Shown: positions 8,797 through 16,116 of the stretch, piece after piece | Position numbering within the stretch: the stretch's first letter is position 1 | Layout of the letters: every line of letters starts with the position of its first letter | NCBI GenBank assembly: GCA_003797895.1 | Contig: RKQB01000006.1 | Span: 1 to 64,000 of the forward strand | Reading direction: 5' to 3' | Origin: Cyclobacteriaceae bacterium YHN15 | GTDB lineage: Bacteria > Bacteroidota > Bacteroidia > Cytophagales > Cyclobacteriaceae | Length of the DNA: 64,000 nt | Program-made: the position numbers and the translations under genes | Notes under the pieces: generated by a model | Database searches by the model: none | What the model was told of the DNA's origin: nothing | The model's input: the letters and a program-made list of their open reading frames with translations, nothing else

Positions 8797-9768
8797 CTAT
8801 TTCAATGTTACGGATTTGTTAATCGGTATTTTTTCCAGGAAAACACGAACCAAATCCCTCGTACTGATATTATCCGCTTCGGCTTCATAATTCAGGATAA
8901 TCCTATGGTTCAATACATCTTCAGCTATTGCTTTGATGTCTTCAGGAAGTACATAATCCCTACCTTCCATATAGGCCATGGCCCTTGATGCTAAATTCAA
9001 ATTGATACTTGCCCGTGGCGAAACTCCAAATTGAATGTATTTGGCTTCCTCTTTCAATCCATATTTCTCAGGAAACCTGGTTGCAAACACCAATTCGATG
9101 ATATAATTTTCCAAAGGCTCTGCAATTTTCACCTCGTTGATAGCAGATCTGATCTCAAATATATCTTCTTTGGAAAGAATCGCATTTACTTCAGAATTGA
9201 AAGACATATTGGCCATTCTGCGCATGACTTCCATTTCATCCGCTTTAGATGGATAATCAATATGCACCTTCATCATAAAACGGTCCACCTGAGCCTCAGG
9301 TAAAGGATAAGTTCCTTCCTGATCCACTGGATTTTGGGTGGCCAAAACAAGGAAGGGCTTGTCCAGGAAAAAAGTAGTCTCACCTATAGTAACCTGTTTC
9401 TCTTGCATGGCCTCCAATAAAGCGGATTGTACCTTGGCAGGAGAACGGTTCACTTCATCCGCCAAAATAATGTTGGCGAAAATCGGCCCTTTTTTCACTT
9501 CAAAACTAGCCTCCTGTTGATTGTATATCATGGTTCCTACCAGATCTGAAGGCAATAAATCCGGTGTAAACTGAATTCTTTTGAAGTCCAAATGCAACAC
9601 CTTAGCCAGCGTGTTCACTGTCAGGGTCTTCGCTAAACCCGGCACACCTTCCAATAATATGTGGCCATTGGTAAACAGCCCGATCAGCAGACGGTTGATC
9701 ATGCGGTCTTGGCCTACTACCACTTTTTTCACTTCCTCTACAACCTGTTGGATTTTTTCCTTATGCAT
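8797..9768 (-). CDS. MoxR-family AAA+ ATPase
   Basis: A 323-residue cytoplasmic AAA+ ATPase. Walker A is GVPGLAKT (41-48), Walker B ILADE (101-105), sensor 1 region ATQNPVDQEG (143-152), and the lid continues to FGVSPRASINL, which contains the sensor 2 arginine. MoxR ATPases act as chaperones for metal insertion or complex assembly, usually with VWA-domain proteins. Unusually, no DUF58, VWA or BatA-type partner lies beside it here: upstream is an rRNA pseudouridine synthase and downstream a terminator. Its partners must be encoded elsewhere, or it has a stand-alone role. Confidence 0.9.
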   Translation of the reverse strand: MHKEKIQQVVEEVKKVVVGQDRMINRLLIGLFTNGHILLEGVPGLAKTLTVNTLAKVLHLDFKRIQFTPDLLPSDLVGTMIYNQQEASFEVKKGPIFANIILADEVNRSPAKVQSALLEAMQEKQVTIGETTFFLDKPFLVLATQNPVDQEGTYPLPEAQVDRFMMKVHIDYPSKADEMEVMRRMANMSFNSEVNAILSKEDIFEIRSAINEVKIAEPLENYIIELVFATRFPEKYGLKEEAKYIQFGVSPRASINLNLASRAMAYMEGRDYVLPEDIKAIAEDVLNHRIILNYEAEADNISTRDLVRVFLEKIPINKSVTLK

Positions 9769-9951
9769 GTACTTTTTATGATAAATGTTTCCTAACCAGT
9801 TTTGAATTTATTAAGTAATCCTGACTAACCTATTAAGTCATCTTATGATACTTGATACTTTTTACATTCAAGTGGCCTAAATTAGAACAAAATAGCCTTT
9901 ATGCCAATTCCCGCATTTGGTAATTGATAAATGGTAAGATTAATTAACATT

Positions 9952-10611
9952 TTATCTTCTTTTTTTTACGGAAGAACTTGGTGACGAAATTTTTTCAGTA
10001 CTCCTTTTCGTATTTTGGATCTTTCTTTCAGTAACATTCAAAAGCTTGTAAATTTCCTCTTGTCCCAATTCACTGATTTCCCCCACCTCAAATCCTTCAA
10101 TACTGAGGTCTTCCATAGACCAGCGGACAAGCCTTAAGGTCGGAAAACCCACAGCGGCTGTCATTTTCCTGACCTGCCTGTTTTTGCCCTCAATAAGGGA
10201 TAACCTGATCCAAGAGTCCGGAATTGACTTTCTAAATCGGATGGGAGGATTTCTATCTGGAATGGCTGGTTCTTCCACTATTATTTGGGCAAGGGCTTTT
10301 TTTGTTCTGTACAATTTGCCATCCACATTTATTTCTACCCCGCCCTCTAACCTTTTGATAGCTTCTTCGGTCGGAACTCCTTCGATTTGAACCAGATAAG
10401 TCCTCTTGTGACCAAATGAAGGATGCAAAAGGTAATTATTGAGGGCTTTATCATCTGTGACCAACAGTAATCCTTCACTGTCTTTGTCCAATCGGCCTAC
10501 CGGATATACTTCCTTGGGAAAATCTCCCAACTCTTTTAAGGTATCTTTTTCACCACTAAACTGACTTAGAATTCCAAAGGGTTTATAAATGACAAAATAT
10601 CTATGGGGCAT
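9952..10611 (-). CDS. rluE: RluE-type rRNA pseudouridine synthase
   Basis: A 219-residue RluA/RsuA-superfamily enzyme that converts a uridine in 23S rRNA to pseudouridine. The motif GRLDKDSEGLLLVT carries the catalytic Asp at residue 42; YKPFG (about 9-13) and EGKNRQVRKM are the other conserved blocks. There is no N-terminal S4 domain, which fits RluE rather than RluB or RsuA. The C-terminal ~30 residues are basic and disordered (RSTEKISSPSSSVKKRR), a likely RNA-binding tail. The site specificity is inferred from the family. A dispersed repeat begins 13 bp upstream of the start codon. Confidence 0.88.
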   Translation of the reverse strand: MPHRYFVIYKPFGILSQFSGEKDTLKELGDFPKEVYPVGRLDKDSEGLLLVTDDKALNNYLLHPSFGHKRTYLVQIEGVPTEEAIKRLEGGVEINVDGKLYRTKKALAQIIVEEPAIPDRNPPIRFRKSIPDSWIRLSLIEGKNRQVRKMTAAVGFPTLRLVRWSMEDLSIEGFEVGEISELGQEEIYKLLNVTERKIQNTKRSTEKISSPSSSVKKRR

Positions 10612-10623
10612 AATTTTAATTTA

Positions 10624-10666
10624 TTTCACGCCAAGACTGCAAATTATATCAGCAAAGTTCGCAAAT
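10624..10666. repeat. Dispersed GCAAAG-word repeat
   Basis: TTTCACGCCAAGACTGCAAA (10624-10643) is followed by AGCAAAGTTCGCAAAT. The first 20 bases, reverse-complemented, match 17 of 20 positions of a copy at 55632-55651, showing a dispersed intergenic family. It lies just upstream of the rluE start. Confidence 0.6.
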
Positions 10667-10769
10667 AAGGTCAAATCGGCTAATTATTCAACCCAATAAA
10701 AACAAAGGGTTCAATCTGTTTTACTATTCTACAGAAAGAACCCAAGCATTCACACTATTGGATAATTCA

Positions 10770-10946
10770 TTAACTCCCGCAACCAATACAATCAAAGTGA
10801 CTGTCCATAGGTTTGACGCCTTTCAATTGCATTTCAAGGTTATGAATCCTGTCCCGGGTATCCATATCTTGAAACATGTCCCCGGTCAGGCTCGATTTAA
10901 GGCTTAGTATTTCCTCCTCGATTGCGGTTTTTTGTTCTGCTGTCAT
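10770..10946 (-). CDS. Small Cys-terminal hypothetical protein
   Basis: A 58-residue protein starting at ATG 10946 (an in-frame ATG two codons upstream, at 10952, is also possible). It is mostly one amphipathic helical hairpin (AEQKTAIEEEILSLKSSL, TRDRIHNLEMQLKGVKP) and ends with HFDCIGCGS. The CxxC tail preceded by Asp and His could bind a metal. Composition is protein-like and the coding strand has ordinary codon use. The short AT-rich flanks give no operon partner. Function unknown; I judge it a real conserved-type small protein from its composition and the ordered ending. Confidence 0.6.
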   Translation of the reverse strand: MTAEQKTAIEEEILSLKSSLTGDMFQDMDTRDRIHNLEMQLKGVKPMDSHFDCIGCGS

Positions 10947-11139
10947 TTTCAAATGGTTTAAGTGGTTAGAGCTTTGAATATAAAAAAGTTCTTCGAAAAA
11001 ATTACTTACGGTGGCATAAAATGGAATTAACTCAATTGGAATTGTATGTCATCGGAACGATATCTTTTCAGAGTTTGTCTTAATTTTAAGAAATAAGAGT
11101 TCGACCTTTCCCTTTATCAACATTTAATCCAAAAATCAG

Positions 11140-12273
11140 ATGGACACTACTTCTTTAAAACAGCTCAGTGATTTCAGAAAAACCTTGCACCAGTATCCTG
11201 AATTATCAGGTAAAGAGGTTGAAACTGCCAAAAGAGTCCATGATTTTTTTAAGGTTTTAGAGGCAGATCAGGTAATAACAGAACTAGGGCAAACTGGACT
11301 GGCTTTTATTTTTAAAGGAAAAGAAGTAGGCCCAACTTCCATGTTCAGATGCGAACTGGACGGATTACCAATCAAAGAAGAAAATTCCATCAGACATATC
11401 AGCACGATACCGGGCAAATCCCATGTATGCGGACATGATGGCCATATGGCCATCATCACCGGATTGGGTGTAGAACTTTCCAAAAATCGCCCAAAAAGAG
11501 GAAAGGTGATCTTACTGTTCCAACCGGCGGAAGAAACCGGAGAAGGTGCAAAAGCAGTCATTGAGGATCCAAAGTTCAGGGATATAAAACCGGATTTTGC
11601 CTTCGCCCTACATAACTTACCCAACTTTGAATCCAAGCAGATCATCATAAAAAAAGGAGCATTTGCAGCCGCGTCCACAGGCATGATTATTCATTTCAAA
11701 GGTAGGAATTCACACTCTGCCCATCCTGAGGCCGGAAATTCACCGGCTGAAGCCTTGGCAAAAACCATGGTCGCCCTGGAGAGATTGCCTGATGCCATGA
11801 AAAAATTCACTTTGGTGACAGTCATCCATGCCCAATTGGGTGAAATTGCCTTTGGAACCACTCCAGGCGAAGCAACCGTCAGGGCTACCTTAAGGGCCTT
11901 TGAAAATGAAACAAGGGATCTTTTGGTCACTTATGCTGAAAAACTCTGTCTTAAAATTGCCAAAGAATACAATTTGGGAGTTTCTTTTGAATACACCGAA
12001 GTATTTGCGGCAACCCATAATGATCCTGAAGCCTGGGAATTTGGCAATGAAGCAGCTAAAAAATTAAAACTTAAAACCAAACATATCCGCATCCCTTTCC
12101 GATGGTCAGAGGATTTTGGACTTTTTTCTTCCCATACAAAAACCTTGTTGTTTGGGTTAGGATCGGGAAAAAATCAACCCCAGCTGCATGAACCCAATTT
12201 CGATTTTCCGGATGAACTTATTCCAACGGGAGTCTCCATGTTCCAGGAAATTATCGAGCAAATTCATAATTAA
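11140..12273 (+). CDS. M20-family amidohydrolase
   Basis: A 377-residue metal-dependent amidohydrolase of the M20D/IAA-amino-acid hydrolase group, which cleaves N-acyl amino acids or related amides. Metal and catalytic motifs: CGHDGH (97-102), QPAEETGEGA with the catalytic Glu pair (131-132), FALHN, and the C-terminal LHEPNFDF. The small dimerisation domain (HFKGRNSHSAHPEAG) is present. There is no signal peptide, so it is cytoplasmic. It is monocistronic and converges with the ACR3 gene 24 bp downstream. The natural substrate (acetyl amino acid, hippurate or other) cannot be told. Confidence 0.85.
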   Translation: MDTTSLKQLSDFRKTLHQYPELSGKEVETAKRVHDFFKVLEADQVITELGQTGLAFIFKGKEVGPTSMFRCELDGLPIKEENSIRHISTIPGKSHVCGHDGHMAIITGLGVELSKNRPKRGKVILLFQPAEETGEGAKAVIEDPKFRDIKPDFAFALHNLPNFESKQIIIKKGAFAAASTGMIIHFKGRNSHSAHPEAGNSPAEALAKTMVALERLPDAMKKFTLVTVIHAQLGEIAFGTTPGEATVRATLRAFENETRDLLVTYAEKLCLKIAKEYNLGVSFEYTEVFAATHNDPEAWEFGNEAAKKLKLKTKHIRIPFRWSEDFGLFSSHTKTLLFGLGSGKNQPQLHEPNFDFPDELIPTGVSMFQEIIEQIHN

Positions 12274-12297
12274 AGGGCTAATGATTTTTCCGCATTT

Positions 12298-13326
12298 TTA
12301 ATACCTCCATCTATTAGCTAATGCCACTAAACTCAGCATAACAGGAACCTCCACCAACACACCAACAACAGTAACCAAAGCCGCCGGACTTTCCAATCCA
12401 AAAAGTGCAATCGCCACTGCTACTGCCAATTCAAAGAAATTACTTGCTCCGATCATGGCTGCAGGAGCGCAGATAGGATACGCCAACTTGAGTTTCCTGC
12501 CTCCAAACCATGCCAAAAAGAATATAAAGTAGGTTTGGATAATCAAAGGAACTGCTATCAAAACAATAATCAGGGGATTGTTCAGGATATTGGGCCCTTG
12601 GAAAGCAAACAACAATACCAAAGTAAGCAAAAGCGCAATGATGCTGACTGGCTTGAATTTTGGCAGGAAATCGGTTTTGAACCAGAATTCTCCTTTTTGG
12701 CGGATGAGGGATTTATTGGTAATCACCCCGGCAACCAAGGGGATAACCACAAATATTACAACAGAAGAAACCAAGGTCTCATAAGGAATGGTCACATCGG
12801 TAATCCCCAATAATAGTCCCACCAAAGGAACAAATGCCACCAATATGATCAAATCATTGACTGACACCTGTACCAAGGTATAATTCGGATCCCCATCGGT
12901 CAGGTAAGACCAAACAAAAACCATGGCTGTACAGGGTGCTACGCCTAAAAGAATGGCACCCGCTATATATTCCCCTGCCAATTCAGGTTCAATGTATGCC
13001 GAATACAACTTGTCAAAAAACACCCAAGCAAAGAATGCCATGGTAAAAGGCTTGATCAGCCAATTGATGATAACTGTCCAAATCACGCCTTTAGGGGCTT
13101 TCCCGATATTTTTAACCGAACCAAAATCAATCTGCAACATCATGGGATAGATCATCAGCCAGATCAAAATGGCAATAGGGATATTGACATTGTAAATCTC
13201 CATACTGGCCAAAAAGGCCATGCTATCTCCGGCCAAATGTCCAATCAAAACTCCACCTGCGATACAAAGGGCTACCCATAAGGTCAGGTATTTTTCGAAA
13301 AAGGCAATTTTCTTAGGTTCAGGCAT
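12298..13326 (-). CDS. arsB: ACR3-type arsenite efflux permease
   Basis: A 342-residue inner-membrane transporter with about ten hydrophobic segments. It expels arsenite as the last step of arsenic detoxification. The essential thiolate lies in GVAPCTAMVFVWS (Cys132), a hallmark of ACR3, as is the C-terminal GASNFFELAVAVAIALFG block with its conserved Glu. ACR3 is unrelated to E. coli ArsB although the symbol arsB is often used. It is the distal gene of the arsR operon on the minus strand; the 142-bp gap upstream holds an imperfect inverted repeat (13386-13474). Confidence 0.93.
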   Translation of the reverse strand: MPEPKKIAFFEKYLTLWVALCIAGGVLIGHLAGDSMAFLASMEIYNVNIPIAILIWLMIYPMMLQIDFGSVKNIGKAPKGVIWTVIINWLIKPFTMAFFAWVFFDKLYSAYIEPELAGEYIAGAILLGVAPCTAMVFVWSYLTDGDPNYTLVQVSVNDLIILVAFVPLVGLLLGITDVTIPYETLVSSVVIFVVIPLVAGVITNKSLIRQKGEFWFKTDFLPKFKPVSIIALLLTLVLLFAFQGPNILNNPLIIVLIAVPLIIQTYFIFFLAWFGGRKLKLAYPICAPAAMIGASNFFELAVAVAIALFGLESPAALVTVVGVLVEVPVMLSLVALANRWRY

Positions 13327-13385
13327 TGAATTGAATTTAAAGTGCTTTTAAAATCTTTTGTGTTTGGTTTTTAATTAATGATATA

Positions 13386-13474
13386 GATTGATATTAGCTG
13401 CGCGATATTATTGGATATTGGTTTGGACCATCAGAGCAATATCCACAAATATCCAATATCAATTAATATCAATC
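13386..13474. repeat. Imperfect inverted repeat of GGATATT words
   Basis: The left arm (13386-13420) holds GATATTA, CGATATTATTGGATATTG; the right arm (13437-13474) holds CAATATCC, AAATATCCAATATC, AATATCAATC. The arms are imperfect complements of about 35-38 bases around a 16-base centre. The right arm overlaps the stop codon of the arsenate reductase gene. As RNA it would form a long hairpin between arsC-like and ACR3 coding regions. Confidence 0.7.
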
Positions 13475-14095
13475 CTTTTTGGCTTTAGATATCCTAGAGA
13501 AAATAAATAACATCTCCGAAGCTATCTGCATAGATCTTTCATCATACTTTTCTGCTTCAAGCTCAGTATCGTCAAAAGCTTTTGGATCTTCGTATCGAAC
13601 GGGTATTCTCGTTTCGGCTCCAGGGATAAAAGGACAATTTTCATCCGCATGTGAACAGGTCATCACTGCTGCAAATCTCGATGGTGCATTGGCTGCATCA
13701 TCATATACTTTGCTGAAAGTAACAATCGGATCTTCATCATCAGAAAAGAATACAAAATACTTTGGATTGTCATTCCCTTCTTTGCTGACTTTAAATCCAA
13801 ATCTTTTGATGGATGCAACTGCTCTTTCATTGAATGCGGTTACTTCCACTCCTCCCGAAAAGGAATTGATGTCAATGCCATGATAAGCTGCTGCTACCTT
13901 TCCCCATATTTGAGAAAACTGGCTTCTGCGGGAATTGTGGGTGCAGATAAAATTCAGGTTGATTTCCCGGTTTTGATCAACTTTCTTTTGGACATAGTCA
14001 ATCAGCACTTGAAGAATTGCTTTTCGTTCTTCACTAATCGGTAGGGCTTGCGCCTGCTCGATGTGGGTTTGGAGTGTTGGATATAGGTTCATAGC
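13469..14095 (-). CDS. arsC: Arsenate reductase / low-MW phosphatase-like
   Basis: About 208 residues from ATG 14095; an upstream in-frame ATG at 14131 lies inside an inverted repeat and is unlikely. The P-loop FICTHNSRRSQFSQ contains Cys50-x5-Arg56, the low-molecular-weight tyrosine phosphatase/thioredoxin-coupled ArsC active site. Downstream, MTCSHADENCPF and GAETRIPVRYEDPKAFDD resemble the Cys-containing second loop and general-acid Asp of this fold. It would reduce arsenate to arsenite for the ACR3 pump encoded next. The ~40-residue N-terminal helical extension is longer than in B. subtilis ArsC (139 residues), as in other Bacteroidota members. Confidence 0.85.
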   Translation of the reverse strand, partial: AMNLYPTLQTHIEQAQALPISEERKAILQVLIDYVQKKVDQNREINLNFICTHNSRRSQFSQIWGKVAAAYHGIDINSFSGGVEVTAFNERAVASIKRFGFKVSKEGNDNPKYFVFFSDDEDPIVTFSKVYDDAANAPSRFAAVMTCSHADENCPFIPGAETRIPVRYEDPKAFDDTELEAEKYDERSMQIASEMLFIFSRISKAKKD

Positions 14096-14100
14096 TTTTT

Positions 14101-14166
14101 TTGTACCATGTACCAAGTACCAAGTAGGCACTATACATGGTACATTGTACTTGGTTCTTGGTACAA
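14101..14166. repeat. Imperfect inverted repeat of CCAAGTAC words
   Basis: The left arm (14101-14126) begins TTGTACCA and continues ACCAAGTAC; the right arm (14141-14166) is its imperfect complement (GTACTTGG, TGGTACAA), about 20 of 26 positions pairing. It fills the 74-bp gap between the DUF6428-like stop and the arsC-like start. Confidence 0.75.
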
Positions 14167-14169
14167 TGT

Positions 14170-14712
14170 TTAACAGCAGCCCGATCCGGGTTCACAACTC
14201 TCGGCCGCCTGAAGGGAGGCTAAGGAGATCCTGATCTTTGGTTTTTCGCTTACAGGTCCACAGCATGCTGCAGCTTTTTCCTCAGGAGTAGTAGCACGGT
14301 CCTTGGCTTTGCAGGTTGTTTGGTCTGCAATCAATTGTACAATAAGGGCATTGCCGGTGTCCTTAATTTGGTGAACAGGTAATACTGCGGTTGGGAAAAT
14401 GGAATTGCCGTATTCAAACTTAATTACTGATTCGGGATAAGTTTCCCTGACACGGTTGACCACATCAAAGATTTTCATGGCTTTGGAAGTATCCACGGCA
14501 TGGTCCGGTTCAGGAATTTCATTTTCCCACAGTTGCACATGCACCTCTGACCATTGGTTGCGGATGCCTCCACAGTCTACTGTATCAAAATTAACATTCT
14601 TTATTTCGGTGATATGGTAGTCGGTCCTTACATATTGACCGGTCTGGTATTCAAAGAAAAGCGCCTTATCAGGGTTTTCTTTAAGGATGTTGGTGAATTC
14701 GGTTGTTTTCAT
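14170..14712 (-). CDS. DUF6428-like Cys-rich arsenic-operon protein
   Basis: A 180-residue cytoplasmic protein. The first ~135 residues form a compact alpha/beta domain beginning TEFTNILKENPDKALFFEY with a conserved QLWENE and IFPTAVLPVHQI; I match it from memory to DUF6428, which recurs in Bacteroidota arsenic clusters. The tail is Cys-rich: TTCKAK, AAACCGPV and the terminal ESCEPGSGCC supply six Cys, including two CC pairs. The tail could bind arsenite or another soft metal, as a carrier or sensor; this is inference. Its position between arsR and arsC is the main functional evidence. No known enzymatic motif is visible. Confidence 0.8.
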   Translation of the reverse strand: MKTTEFTNILKENPDKALFFEYQTGQYVRTDYHITEIKNVNFDTVDCGGIRNQWSEVHVQLWENEIPEPDHAVDTSKAMKIFDVVNRVRETYPESVIKFEYGNSIFPTAVLPVHQIKDTGNALIVQLIADQTTCKAKDRATTPEEKAAACCGPVSEKPKIRISLASLQAAESCEPGSGCC

Positions 14713-14727
14713 ATTTTTGAGATGTTT

Positions 14728-14936
14728 GACCTTTGAGGTTTTTAAAACCTCGAAGGTCTTTTAGTTAAGGAGAAACTTCTTACTTAAACCTTGATCAGTT
14801 TATTGGAAATCGAAAACCTTAGAGGTCTAAAAAAATCTCAAAGGTTTAACACGCTGACCTTTGGGTTTTTTAAAACCCCGAAGGTCTTGTACAGGAAATT
14901 AAACCTTCGAGGTCTAAAAAAAGACCTCAAAGGTTT
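14728..14936. repeat. Cluster of four related palindromes
   Basis: Four hairpins lie in 209 bp: 14728-14758 (GACCTTTGAGG to CCTCGAAGGTC), 14814-14847 (AAACCTTAGAGGTC to its partner), 14856-14886 (GACCTTTGGG to CCCGAAGGTC) and 14901-14936 (AAACCTTCGAGGTC to GACCTCAAAGGTTT). All are built from the same word (A)GACCT(T)TGAGG and two forms alternate. The last one overlaps the arsR stop codon. The cluster fills the gap between arsR and the DUF6428-like gene. Confidence 0.85.
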
Positions 14937-15264
14937 AGCAGCAGCCTGATATTTTTGGAAAGCCACTGAATAATTCCTGAAATAGATTTTGAATCTCTGC
15001 CCAGCGAATAGCATCAATACAATAATTGACAGAAACCCCTTCAATACTGCCTTTGATGATTCCGATTTCCTTGAGTTCGCGTAAGTGCTGGGAAATAGTC
15101 GCCTGGGCCAGACCCAGTTCCTGTACCAAATCTCCGTTGATACAAGAGTTTGATTGGATCAGGAATTCAAGAATGGCTACGCGTGCTGGATGGGCAAAAA
15201 CCTTGGCCACTTTGGCCAGTTCGTTTTGTTTTTCTGTGAATAAGTCTGTTTTGGTTACACCCAT
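14935..15264 (-). CDS. arsR: ArsR-family metal-responsive repressor
   Basis: A 109-residue winged-helix repressor. The DNA-binding segment is LVQELGLAQATISQHLRELKEIGIIK, preceded by FAHPARVAILEFL, the typical ArsR alpha-helix. No ELCVC metal-binding helix is present (the corresponding helix reads CINGDLVQEL with one Cys), but the protein ends KISGCC, so arsenite may be sensed by Cys from the tail plus the helix. It is the first gene of the arsenic operon and would repress it until arsenite binds. Its stop codon lies in the end of a palindromic repeat. Confidence 0.9.
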   Translation of the reverse strand: MGVTKTDLFTEKQNELAKVAKVFAHPARVAILEFLIQSNSCINGDLVQELGLAQATISQHLRELKEIGIIKGSIEGVSVNYCIDAIRWAEIQNLFQELFSGFPKISGCC

Positions 15265-15322
15265 TTTTTGAGACAGTTAGAGATTAGAAGCGAGAATCTA
15301 GATATTTGATCTAAGAATAAGG

Positions 15323-15401
15323 GTTGAAATATCCTTTGTGAAATATGGCGGAAATATTTTGAGCTAATTATTTCGGGACCCATATTTCAACAATATTTCG
15401 C
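15323..15401. repeat. Inverted repeat of GAAATAT words
   Basis: The left half has GTTGAAATAT, GTGAAATAT and CGGAAATATT; the right half has AATTATTTCG, ATATTTCAAC and AATATTTCGC. The words are the same but inverted, so the halves pair imperfectly. Same layout as the elements at 13386-13474 and 38179-39322, with a different word. Confidence 0.6.
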
Positions 15402-15407
15402 TGAAGG

Positions 15408-15431
15408 CCTACCAGCCTGCAGGCTGGCAGG
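15408..15431. repeat. CCAGCCTGCAGGCTGG palindrome
   Basis: CCTACCAGCC, TGCA, GGCTGGCAGG: a 24-base near-perfect palindrome with one mismatch, GC-rich against its AT-rich surroundings. It is probably a dispersed intergenic repeat; without a T run it is not a standard terminator. Confidence 0.6.
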
Positions 15432-15605
15432 TTTCAATGTATTTCACCACAGGTTTATTTGAATTGTATTTCGCAATGCCTTATTTTATTATTAATTACA
15501 TTGCAATATTACGATATTAAAAACATCAAGTTCAACTTTTGTTATATTTTTTTCATGATTTATCTCAGGGCTTATTTATAATGGATTTTCTATCTTGCTC
15601 TTACT

Positions 15606-16043
15606 ATGAAAACCCTAATCGAACTCTGGAAAGAAGGCCGCACCCGATTTACCAATCAATTGTCTAAAATCAAACCCGAAGACCTAGGTAAGAGAATAGG
15701 TGATTCTCCCAATTCGGCTGGCTTCCTGATCAGGCATATTGCAGAAGTGGAATTGCTTTTTGCTAAAAATGTCTTTGGCAATATGGAGGTGAAAGTGGAT
15801 GCTAAAACCTTAAAGGCGCAAAAAGATACAGGAGAATGGACTGACTTGGAGTCTCTTTTAGCCCTTGTAAAAGAAGCCGGAGTCCAACTTGAAAAAGCCA
15901 TAACAAGTCAGGAAAATTGGGATGCTGTCATTAAAACCCAAGAGTTTGGTGAAAAAACCAAAGCATCCGCTTTGGGCCGGATTACCTCCCATACCGCTTA
16001 TCATGCAGGGCAGCTGGCAATTGTGGTGAAATATGGAAATTAG
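15606..16043 (+). CDS. DinB-like four-helix protein
   Basis: A 145-residue cytoplasmic protein of the DinB/YfiT-like four-helix-bundle superfamily. The three predicted metal-binding His are visible: RHIAEVE (about residue 44) and SHTAYHAGQL (about residues 128-132). Members include thiol-dependent S-transferases that use bacillithiol or mycothiol, and many with unknown roles. It stands alone between the arsenic region and the CDF transporter; no sequence evidence ties it to metal stress. Confidence 0.8.
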   Translation: MKTLIELWKEGRTRFTNQLSKIKPEDLGKRIGDSPNSAGFLIRHIAEVELLFAKNVFGNMEVKVDAKTLKAQKDTGEWTDLESLLALVKEAGVQLEKAITSQENWDAVIKTQEFGEKTKASALGRITSHTAYHAGQLAIVVKYGN

Positions 16044-16116
16044 TACAAACATCTCAGTCTTGAAAAATTGGGGCTGACAGGTCTGTTCCATTTATTTATT
16101 AGCTTCAACCCACAAG

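Larger units (their letters stand above)
15265..15605. other. 341-bp gap upstream of arsR: repeats and operator candidate
   Basis: No gene is seen. The gap must hold the leftward promoter of the arsenic operon and the rightward promoter of the DinB-like gene. It contains GAAATAT words in opposed orientation (15323-15401), a palindrome (15408-15431) and AATATTACGATATT (15505-15518), a short inverted repeat that could be an ArsR-type operator, though it is 240 bp from the arsR start. Confidence 0.5.
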
